Assembly: GCA_020310875.1 (NCBI GenBank)
Contig: CM035413.1
Coordinates: 169,041,996-169,105,995, forward strand
Source: Ceratopteris richardii
Taxonomy: Eukaryota > Streptophyta > Polypodiopsida > Polypodiales > Pteridaceae
Direction of reading: 5' to 3'
DNA length: 64,000 bases
Both the position numbers and the translations under genes were made by a program. Of this stretch, positions 12,299-21,800 are shown in pieces. The notes under the pieces were generated by a model. That model did no database searches. It was not told the DNA's origin and saw nothing but the letters and a program-made list of their open reading frames with translations. The stretch's first letter is position 1. Every line of letters begins with the position of its first letter.

Positions 12299-12556
12299 AG
12301 CTAGAGAGCTCATTTTTGGGGTTAGCTTGTTAGAGAATAGAACTTTTGTAAGAGAACTCTTTTGCAATCTAAGCTTTCCATTGTTCCTCTCTTTGATCTT
12401 ACTTTGTGCGCGTGTGTGTGTATGTGTGTGCATGTTTGTGTGCTTTCACTCACGCACTTGTGCCTACACTTGCTCGTGGTCTTCATACCGGTCCTCACGT
12501 CTCCGCGGATTGACAATTAAAGGAGGTGGTGCTTACGCTTGAGCTACACCAAATTT

Positions 12557-12574
12557 TGGCGCCGTTGCCGGGGA
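12557..12574 (+). other. tRNA-Asp primer-binding site after the LTR of A
   Basis: TGGCGCCGTTGCCGGGGA is complementary to the 3' end of plant tRNA-Asp. It is 8 nt from the LTR end; the spacer and first bases read ccaaattttgg, a near-palindrome. Sequence beyond the 18th base does not follow the normal leader (gagagc, as in D) but enters inverted leader sequence. A primer-binding site does not belong after a 3' LTR. Confidence 0.85.
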
Positions 12575-12931
12575 ATCGCGATTTTCATCACAGAATCGCG
12601 TTTTTTGGCGGGAAATTCAAATTTCTGAGCGCCGGCTATGGCGAGCTCCGTATGAGCAGAAAATCATGAAAAAAATACAGCGCTTGCTCTCCCTTGCACC
12701 TCCTAACTCCTTCCCACACAATAATGCATGAAAAATGGTATGAAGATGGTGAAGATGCACTAAAAAACGAGAATTTTCTATGAAGAAGAAGATGGAAGAA
12801 GGTGGAGATGATGATGATGATGAAGATGAAGAGGAAAAAACAGAAAATGAACTGAAATGACAGTTTTTTTTTACCTTCCAACGTCGCAAATCTACGATCT
12901 TACCATCACAACGCTCGTCCTCGAAGCTCTC

Positions 12932-12949
12932 TCCCCGGCAACGGCGCCA
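12932..12949 (-). other. tRNA-Asp primer-binding site of fragment D
   Basis: The plus strand reads tccccggcaacggcgcca, the 18-nt tRNA-Asp site on the minus strand, 8 nt from the LTR end. It is followed by the normal leader gagagcttcgagg. Confidence 0.9.
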
Positions 12950-12957
12950 AAATTTGG

Positions 12958-13567
12958 TGTAGCTCAAGCGTAAGCACCACCTCCTTTACTTGTCAATCCG
13001 CGGAGACGTGAGGACCGGTATGAAGACCACGAGCAAGTGAAGGCACAAGTGCGTGAGTGAAAGCACACAAACATGCACACACATACACACACACGCGCAC
13101 AAAGTGAGATCAAAGAGAGGAACAATGGAAAGCTTAGATTGCAAAAGAGTTCTCTTACAAAAGTTCTATTCTCTAACAAGCTAACCCCAAAAATGAGCTC
13201 TCTAGCTCTTTTTATAGTTTTTTGACTAGTTTTGGCCCTGTCCAGACCTAGTGTCCGGCCTAGTTAAAAATTAGGTTCCAGGGCTTATTTGAGGGCTCAA
13301 ACGAAGTCTAAAAATTATGAAAATTGGTACGATGGTACTTCTAATACTCCTCAAGCTCGAGGACTCCTCGGCTTGAACAAAATGGAGTTACTAAAAATAG
13401 ATAATGGTATTTACAATGGTTTCTAGTGATGAAAATCACTATTTTTGTAGGGGATTCTTCTGAAAATTTGACATACACTTCTTGGAGCTCCCTACTTGCT
13501 CTCTCTTCTTCTATGTCCACTTCTTTGATGTGCTTCCATGCTTCGTCCTTGACCTTGAGCTTCAACA
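12958..13567 (-). repeat. LTR of fragment D (610 bp)
   Basis: Inverted copy of the A LTR, same length, 3 differences by eye. It holds the same TATA box, hairpin palindrome (13352-13375) and CA/TG microsatellite. It forms the right-hand border with element C. Confidence 0.92.
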
Positions 13568-14169
13568 ACAACAAGCAAGAATCTTTTGATTATCCTGTTT
13601 ATATATGCTTCCTGCCATTATTTGGTATCTCTGAGACTTGGTGATCTCTCCCTCTTTGATCTTTATCCTAGGATTCTTGGGTCCGTATGTGAGAACGGGG
13701 ACTATAGGCTTAGCCCATTCTGGTGCTATCTCAAGATTAAACAAGTACGCATCTGGTAGATCATCCGCTATTCCTTGAGGAGCTTCTCCTGAGGTTAATC
13801 TTGAAAGGTGGTCAGCTCTAAGATGTGTCTTTCCTTTCCTGACTACGAATTCAAAATCATACTCCATGAGTAATAGAAACCAACGTATCAATCGTCCTGT
13901 GTTACATGGTTTGTTGACTAAGTACAATAGTGCTTGCTGATCTGTAAAGAACTTGAATTTGTTGGCCAACAAGTAGTGCCTAAACTTCTTTACTGCGTAG
14001 ATCATCCCTAATCCTTCTCATTCCGTCGTGGTGTAATTTCTCTCTGCTGCGTTCAATTGTTTACTCGCGTAAGCTATGGGGAGATCTATGTTACCTTCAT
14101 TCGTGGGTTGTGCTAACACACATCCTATGGCATAATTGGATGCATCCACATGTACATGGAATGGCTTAC
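13568..14169 (-). mobile_element. Element C, RNase H fragment between D and B
   Basis: Encodes on the minus strand a piece of Gypsy pol: the RNase H part (MIYAVKKFRHYLLANKFKFF) and the start of the linker to integrase. It is flanked by the D LTR on the left and the B LTR on the right. The sequence continues directly at 27379, across B, as the same pol. The rest of C (integrase, 3' LTR) must lie left of the window, beyond A. Confidence 0.88.
14165..14169. repeat. Target-site duplication of element B, left copy
   Basis: cttac directly outside the left LTR; matches 27379-27383. A 5-bp duplication is normal for LTR retrotransposon integrases. Confidence 0.92.
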
Positions 14170-14795
14170 TGTCACTCTAGCACAATGGTGAGTACCAACG
14201 TGAGGAGATACACCTCATAAATGTCAATCCGTGGAGATGTGAGGACCGGTATGAAGACCGCGAGCAAGTGATGGCACAAGTGCGTGAGTGAAAGCACACA
14301 AGCATGCACACACATACACACACACGCGCACAAGGTAAGAGCAAAGAGTGGAACAATGGAAAGCTTCGATTACCAAAGAGCTCTCTTACAAAACTGAAAT
14401 CTACAACAAGCTAACCTCAAAAAAGAGCTCTCCAGTCCTTTTTATAGTTTTTGAGTGGTTTTGGCCCTGTCCAGACCTAGTGTCCGGCCTAGTTAAAAAA
14501 TAGGTTCCAGGGCTTATTTGGGGGCTCAAACGGAGTCTAAAAATCATGAAAATTGGTAGGATGGTAGATCTAATACTCCTCAAGCTCGAGGACTCCTCGG
14601 CTTGGACAAAATGGAGTTACAAAAATGGAAAATGGTATTTACAATGGTTTTTAGTGATAAAAATCACTATTTTTGTAGGGATTTCTTCTGAAAATTTGAC
14701 ATGTGCTTCTTGGAGCTCCCTACTTGCTCCTTCTTCCTGTGTGTCCACTTCCTTGATGCGCTTCCATGCTTTGTCCTTGACCTTAAGCTTCAACA
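14170..14795 (-). repeat. 3' LTR of element B (626 bp)
   Basis: On the minus strand it runs TGTTGAAG to AGTGACA. It is the same length as the right LTR, with 2 differences by eye. The hairpin palindrome is at 14581-14604. Confidence 0.95.
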
Positions 14796-14812
14796 CTCCC
14801 CCCCCTCTTGAG
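14796..14812 (-). other. Polypurine tract of element B
   Basis: The plus strand reads ctcccccccctcttgag directly beside the LTR, a purine run on the coding strand. It matches the tract of A. Confidence 0.88.
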
Positions 14813-15190
14813 TCTGTCGTCCCTGACAGACCCTTGTTGTATTGGTCGTTCCATGTAGTACGTTGAGAGGTAGCGTCCTTTGCGTCCAACAGGGGCGATC
14901 CTTCTTCCCAATGTATCCTGGTTGTTTGTCTGGTTCTTCACTTTGCCACTGTTATCTCTTGCAGTTTGTAGTCCCTTTGTACGTACTTCTGCCTTGTATT
15001 CCATCTGGGTGGTGCATTTGTGAGTTTTCCAAAACTGCTAGCTGCTCAAAGGATGTGGTCAATGTTGATTGGGAGCAACTCTCGGTGGTGGATGGCGTCC
15101 TTGCTCTTGTTGTTGTCATCTTGATGTCGTCTTTTCATAGTTTTCATTCCAAGTATTTGTAACCCATAATGAATGGTGGGTAAGTGCATT

Positions 15191-15290
15191 AGTGCATGGG
15201 TTGAACCAAATATGTGCCTTGTGCATGGCCTTGTAATGTGGCCCTACATATGCGTACTTGGAAAATGCATGGCAAGAAGTATGGTGCAAG
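15191..15290 (-). repeat. 3' noncoding direct repeat, LTR-proximal copy (element B)
   Basis: Reverse complement of the unit seen at 11542-11645 in A: tgcatggcc, ttgtaatgtggccctaca, tacttggaaaatgcatgg, atggtgcaa. Confidence 0.62.
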
Positions 15291-15518
15291 AGATTGGGTC
15301 TTGAGCTAAGTGCTCAAGGGTATGCTGACGAAGAGGTTTCCTAATCTATCATGGTTATAGTGTTGTTGAAACATACACGTCTTACCATGGTGAAGGGTCT
15401 GTTGGTCTTCATCTCTTCGTGTTGTGGTTCCCTCATGATGTTTGATCGTCGGCTTGTCCTTTTTGTTGAGGGATGTCCTTGCTGGAAGTTCGCTGATGAG
15501 CACTTTCCAGCACATAGT

Positions 15519-15521
<3 letters not shown>

Positions 15522-15554
<33 letters not shown>
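15522..15554 (-). repeat. 33-nt A-tract (T on plus strand) in element B
   Basis: An uninterrupted run at the same relative place as the 42-nt tract in A, between the two 3' noncoding repeats. Confidence 0.95.
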
Positions 15555-15555
<1 letters not shown>

Positions 15556-15626
15556 GAACAATGGCATCAAACAAGAAGAAAGAGGTTAGTATCAATAACA
15601 TATTTTTCATGTGAAAATTGTGTCTC

Positions 15627-15723
15627 ATGTGCCTGGGATTTCTCAATTGTGTCTATGCACGGCCATGTAAGGTGGCCCTATATTGATGCATACTTTGGAA
15701 ATGCATGACCTGAATGGTGCAAA
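15627..15723 (-). repeat. 3' noncoding direct repeat, pol-proximal copy (element B)
   Basis: Contains tatgcacggccatgtaaggtg, ccctatattgatgcatactt and ggaaatgcatgacc with atggtgcaa, matching copy 1 of A (10595-10690). Confidence 0.62.
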
Positions 15724-15895
15724 CGACTTGGTTATGCCAAAGGCACATGGTTGCTGCTGGTCGAGGCTTTTGATGTTACTTGTATACTTGATGAATTCTT
15801 TGTTTGGAGGTGTCGATTGGATCTCGAAATGATGTAATCCTCCTAATGGGAACCCATTTCCAAATAGTATTTGGCCCTGTAGAGATCACCTCAGG

Positions 15896-18800
15896 CTAGT
15901 TCTTCTTTGGATGCTTTCCAAGCTTTGGTATCCAGTGTGGTTGACCCCTTGGTTTTGTGGATGTTGCTTGTGCTTTTGGCTGCCAAACCCATATCCTGGG
16001 TGAGTGCCTGCTTATTTTTGTAGAAGGGTTAAGTTTATCTTCTTTGGGTCTTTGTGCTCTGTTCTTATCCTTTGTTTTCCTTGGCTTCTTTGTTGAGACC
16101 TTTTGCATGGTGGGGAGCATAGGCCGTTGCGTATGTAAGAGCTTCTTGGGTACCCACATCTGTAATCGCCCGTGTTGAGCTGTAGCTAATTTTTTAGGCA
16201 CCCAAATTTGTACCTTATTGTGGTCGGCCTTCATCGATTGTTTCGGTACCCAAAGTAGTTGGATTTCTCGTGTTTGAGCCTGTCGTAGGTGCTTGGTCCT
16301 TCTGTTATCATGGTCGATCTGGTTGGGTGGGAGTCTTTGAGGCAACGTCGATGGTTGCACTCCTTTCTTTACCCAGATCTGTGTCATGCCCAACACTTCT
16401 TTCTTCTTGAGGGCTCTTTGTCTATTTGATAGACTGGCTGTCTTGCACTGTTTTGCTTGCTTCTGAGGTTGAGCTCCTGTGGATGCTTTGCTCTTTAAAA
16501 AACAAGAAGAAGGTTCATCTTGACTTTGCGACTGTCCTTCCGTGCTTGCGTCCGTCTGGATCATAGAGCTTTTGACATCTACAACATCTTGTTCAAGAAG
16601 ATTAGCCTTAGAGGAACAAAGAGAGTGTGTGGTGTCAGTTTCAGTGGGCATGTGATTCTCCAATTCTAATGTAATGCATTGATTATATACCCACACTTGA
16701 AGAAGTTGACTTCTTAGGTTCAAGTTGACAGCATGGTCGTAAATCCAATCTTGACCCAAGACAAGTGGTTCTGTGAGGTCCTCATCATGACACACTAGCA
16801 TTTTGACTTTTATTGGAACATCTTGAAGGTAGATGGGAAGTTCCACCTCGCCCAAACAGGGTGTTTCCACGCCTCCTAATCCTATGAGATAGGCTTCTAT
16901 GGGCTTGATGTCCAAATGCAAGTCTTGGCAGTATGAAAGTCTAACTGCACTAGTTGCTGCTCCTGAGTCAACCAATGCTCTCACAGTCCTTACACTCTTT
17001 CCTTGTCCTACCTCTATAGTCACAAAGGGCCGTCGATCAATTATGTGAGAAGTAATTATGCCTGATTTTTGGCACATGTCCATGTGATATTTGGGAGCTT
17101 TTGTGTTGACATCTAGGCCTAGCCGCCGTAGCTTATTTCTTCTGATGCGCTCTCTTGCCTCTGCTTGTGCTTCTTCTCTAACCCTTAACTCCTCTTCTTT
17201 TCGCTTCTTAGCAGTGTTGAGTCTTGTGAGCATTTCCTCTGTAAGAGGTTCCTGATATAACTTGACTCGGCATCCACTAATATAGTTTGGTAGGATATCA
17301 CCTTCTAAAGTGGCCAATTGCACTGCACCGCTAGTGGAGAGTCTATTAATGATCATGGGTCCATATCCTCGTTTCTCCAATTTGCGGGCATGTTGCTTTA
17401 GCGTGTAAACCAGCACTAGATCACCTTCCTTCAATCCTTTGTCCTTTACATGGGCATCAAAGTATGCCTTTTGCCTTTTCTTTGCAGCATAAATGCCTGC
17501 TGCTTCGCGTAGCCTCGTCTCACCTAAGCGTTCTAGATCAAAGATCCTGGAAGACAACTCATGTCCATTCCACTCATGCTCTTGTGCTACCTTCAAGGGT
17601 GGGATTAGGAAGTCCAATGGTAGCACGGCATTCTGTCCAAAGACCATCTGAAATGGGGTAGCATTGAGTACCGTTTTGTAGGCAACTCGGTATGCCCAAA
17701 CAGCATGATGAAGCTGTTTGTCCCAATCAGAGCGTTTATTATTTACAAGTTTCGTCAATACGTTACATAGGATCTTATTCGTGCTCTCGGCCTGTCCGTT
17801 GGCTTGTGGGTGATAAGGGGCAGACTTCTTGTGTATCACCATGAATTCTTGAAGGAGATGTTCAATGACCTCATTCAAGAAGTGCGTACCTCTATCACTA
17901 ACCAACTCTATTGGTAACCCATATCTAGTGAACACATTTTCGAATAAGAACTTAGCCGTTGTTTGAGCATCATTCTTTGTTGTGGCTTTTACTTCCACCC
18001 ACTTTGTAAGGTAATCTGTGGCTACAATAATGTATTCTGCATGGGAGTTTCTAGCTGGGGGGTTGATGGGACCTACAAAGTCTATACCCCACTTTGAAAA
18101 TGCACGTCCTCCCATCATTGGCCTTAAAGGCATTTCATCTTTTCTTATCGGATATTGGGCACGTTGGCATGTGTCACATTTCTTCACATAAGTATGTGCA
18201 TCCATATGAAGAGTGGGCCACCAAAGTCCTGAGAATAAAATGGTCTTAATTACTCTGTCAGGCCCAAAGTGTCCACCTGCAGCACCGCTGTGTGCAGTTT
18301 CTAAGACTTTCAAATAGTCTGATTCATGAACGCACAGTCTTAGGTAACCATCCTTGCCTCTTCGATATAGGTTGTCTCCTACTAAGGCATAGTCTTGAGC
18401 CTCTTGCTCCATACTCCGTTTTCTTGCAAGACTAGCCTGATTGGGTAATGTTCCCGATCTCATGAACGCAACCAATGGAGCACTCCAATCTGGGATTAAT
18501 GACACATGATAAAGAGTGGCATACTCCACTGGGGGTCTCTTCTGGCACACTGGACAATTCTGGATCCACTCCTGTATTTCTTTGTCCATGCTAGGCCAAT
18601 ACACTCCTAAACGTTTTAGATTCTGCAATGTTCGTTGTTTAGAGTAGTGATTTCCTAGCAGTCCCTCATGGGCTTGTTGCATCCAACTAGTATGTTCGTC
18701 GTCCTCCACACAACAAGCTAATACGCCCTCAGTATCTTGTTTATACATACTTCCGGCCAATATTTGATACTTTTGTGATTTCACAATTTCTTCTTTGCTT

Positions 18801-21800
18801 GTTTTCACATTTTTATTTGCAGGTCCGAAGGTTAGGACTGGCACCAACTTATTTGCCCATTTAGGAACAACTTCCAAATTGAACAGATAAGCATCGGGCA
18901 ATTCATCAGACACTCCTAGCGGTGGCTCTCCTGAAGTGATGCGAGAAAGATGGTCTGCCCTAAGATGGGTTCTACCTTTCCTAACAACAACTTCAAAGTC
19001 GTATTCCATTAGTAAGAGGAACCATCTTACTAAGCGGCCTGTATTGCAAGGTTTATTGACCAAATATAGTAAAGCTTGATGACCAGTGAAAAACTTGAAC
19101 TTATTGGCCAATAGATAGTGTCTAAACTTCTTCACGGCATATACCATACCTAAGCCTTCTCTCTCCGTTGTGGTATAATTTCGTTCAGCTGCATTTAATT
19201 GCCTACTAGCATATGCTATCGGCAAATCTAGGTTTCCTTCACCTGTGGGTTGTGCTAGCACACATCCTATTGCATGATTGGAGGCATCTACATGGACATG
19301 AAAGGGTTTGCTCCAATCCGGAGTAGTCAATATTGGTGCTGTGCACAAACGTCTTTTTAGCTCGTTGAAGGAATTCTCGCATTCCTCGTTCCACTCAAAA
19401 TTTGTTAGCAACCCGTAAAGAGGTTTAGCTATGATGGCATACATGTGGATAAACCTACGGTAATATCCACAATGGCCCATAAAGGCCTGTACCTCTTTAA
19501 CATTTCTTGGTCTTGGCAACTCTGCTATCGCTCTTACCTTGTCTTCATCTGTTGAAATTCCATTCTTAGAAACAATGTGACCTAAGATTTTACCTTGTCG
19601 TACCATGAACACACACTTCTCTGGGTTCAGACAAACTCGATAATCTCTACACTTGTTGAAGATTTGTCTGAGCTCAGGGATGTGGTAACTTCTCTGTTGG
19701 GAATGCGCACATAAATCATCCACATATACTTCTAAGCTCTTTCGTAGGAACTCTTTGAAGACATGACACATGAGCCTTTGGAATGTTGCAGGTGCATTGG
19801 TGAGCCCAAATGGCATCACGCGAAATGCAAAGATTCCCCATTCTGTGGCAAAGGCCGTTTTGTGTTGATCTTCGGGGGCAATGGCTACTTGGTTGTAACC
19901 TGAAAATCCATCAAGGAAGCTATAAACTTCCTTGCCTGCAACACGCTCCAATAGATGTTCGGTGATTGGAAGTGGATAACTATCTCTGATCGTAGCGGCA
20001 TTAACTTTTTTAAGGTTAATGCACACTCGCAATTTCCCATTCTTCTTGGGCACCACCACAATGGGGGACACCCATTCAGTGTGCTCAATCTCATAAATGA
20101 ATCCAGCTTCAATCAACCTGTCAATTTCCTCCTTTATTTTGGCTGCATAATTGTCATTATATGTGTAGGGCTTTTGTTTGGTGGGCTTGGCATCAGCGGT
20201 CATCGGAATAGTATGAGAGCAAATCTTTGGATCTACCCCTTTCAAGTCTCTATAGTGCCATGCGAACACATCCCTATATTCCCTTAATAGAGCTACAAGC
20301 TCTGCTTCTTCTTTTGCACTTAGGTCATCTCCTATGTACGTACATCGTTCTTCGTTCCCTTCAATGGTCACTACAATTTTTTTGGTCTTTTCTTTATTGT
20401 CATATGCTTCTCCTGTAATGGCCTCTCTCTTAGGCATCCGTACCAAAATTTTTCGGTCTTCCACTTCATATTTCTTGAAATTATCTGGTACTTCAAACAA
20501 TGATTCTTCCTCTTCTTGTTTCACTGCTTTTCTTTTCTTTTTCTTTTGACCTCCTTCACTTCCTTCCTTTGAGTTTATCGTTTTAATACTTGTGAGGGGT
20601 TCTTCTTCTTTTTGGGTTAGCACTCCTATGTCTTCTAAGTAGTGTTCCTCTGAGTCAAAGTAAGTATCCATCACAATGGATTCTAGGTCATCGTCATTCT
20701 CTTCTTCTTCTATGAACTCACTAGGATCACACTCTTCCAACAGGGGCTGACACATGAACACTGAAATATCATAACCGTCCTCATCACAATGAGGTGTCCA
20801 TTGTTCTTCATTGACTGCTATGTCCATGGTAGCTAAGATTTCTGCCCAACCATGAGGCTCAAATTCCTCATCTGGAAATATCATCGGTGTATAGGCTGGG
20901 TCTTTTATTGGTCTATCTCCTGGGGAAGTTCCTTCTTCTCTCGCTTTTAGGCGCTTTTCCTCTTCCTCTGCGACCTTGCACATCCACAAGTGAGTATCTT
21001 CATGCAGCCAGGATGGATCAGGTGAACTTCCAGAATGCACAGAGATTGAATCTTCTTTTGCCTTGTGGATAGGATTCCACTGTAGGGGTGGTACATCTCT
21101 GAAGGTGTAATCCTTCAGATTGACCTTAGTGGTGACCCCTAAGTGTTGTAAGTACAAGGAGTTGGTTCCCCAATCCTGTACTATTTGCAATTGTCGTAGG
21201 AAGGGTCTTCCTAGGATCATCTCGTAGACATTATTTTTTTCAAAGTCACATATAGCAAATGTATGTTCAAACTCTACACCACAAGTGGTTAGAGTTATCC
21301 CCTCAAGCAATCCTAGAGGTCTTTCAAAATGACCATCTGCCATTTGAAGCTTCATTCTTGTTGGTCTTAATGTGGGTTTGCCCCATTGCTTCCACAGGGA
21401 GGTGGTCGCAATAGCAACACCAGCACCCGAATCTACGATTGCTTTGGTTGTGTAACCTTGATAGGTGATTGGAAGATAAGTATTACCTTCTTCACCTTCG
21501 CTCATATCTCCTATCTTGTCGAGAGGTATCTCTGGAACTTTTTGCTTAGAGCCTACTTTTGGCATATTGGATTCAAGTTCTGGAACCTGATCCTTCACAT
21601 GATTCCATAGCTCCGGTTTTGCCTTGAGCAGCTCCTCTACAGTGAGATGACATTGAACCTTAGTGTTCTTCACAACATCAGTGTTTCTTGGAATCACCGA
21701 GTCTTCATTTCTTACCAATATTGTGGGAGCTCTGATCTGGAGAGATTCAGATTCCCATGGGCCTGTGTAATGAGGCAACTCTTGTAAAGAATTAGATTCA

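Larger units (their letters stand above)
11939..12548 (+). repeat. LTR of element A (610 bp)
   Basis: Starts TGTTGAAG after the polypurine tract and ends GCTACA. It is 610 bp, the same length as the inverted D LTR at 12958-13567, with 3 differences by eye. It holds a TATA box, a conserved 24-bp hairpin palindrome and a TG-rich microsatellite (about 12412-12442). It is followed by a primer-binding site, so by position it looks like a 5' LTR although it sits at the 3' end of A. Confidence 0.92.
1..12574 (+). mobile_element. Ty3/Gypsy LTR retrotransposon A (5' LTR outside window)
   Basis: The visible order is leader with repeat array, gag, protease, RT, RNase H, integrase, second protease-like domain, WVPKK tail, long 3' noncoding region, polypurine tract, LTR, then a tRNA-Asp primer-binding site. 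Domain order (integrase last) places it in Ty3/Gypsy; the tRNA-Asp site and sequence style suggest the Athila/Tat side of the plant lineages (inference). It is close kin of element B in the same window. The coding part looks nearly whole, with about two breaks. The primer-binding site after the 3' LTR is abnormal and joins inverted fragment D. The 3' LTR and the D LTR differ at 3 of 610 positions by eye, so the insertion is recent. The missing 5' LTR should lie roughly 0.3-0.9 kb before the window start. Confidence 0.9.
12575..13567 (-). mobile_element. Fragment D: inverted 5' end of an A-type Gypsy element
   Basis: Read on the minus strand this is LTR, primer-binding site and about 350 bp of leader, ending in the first TCGCGA repeats (12575-12612). 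It is joined head-to-head to the LTR plus primer-binding site of A. Its right end (CTTCAACA on the plus strand) abuts pol of element C. D and A have near-identical LTRs, so they are probably one insertion with an aberrant structure; two separate insertions remain possible. The leader part includes a GAT/GAA-rich stretch near 12780-12835 and holds no gene. Confidence 0.8.
14813..15895 (-). other. 3' noncoding region of element B
   Basis: About 1.1 kb between the end of gag-pol and the polypurine tract has no convincing gene. It carries two diverged copies of a roughly 100-bp repeat and an A-tract in the coding sense, like the matching region of A. Confidence 0.7.

Noticed and set aside
12412-12442. 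Z-DNA-type or functional TG/CA microsatellite in the LTRs
   Set aside because: A short, common dinucleotide run; shared by LTR ancestry and not distinctive.
12557-12574. tRNA gene fragment
   Set aside because: Only the 18 nt complementary to the tRNA 3' end are present, beside an LTR, as for the other primer-binding sites.
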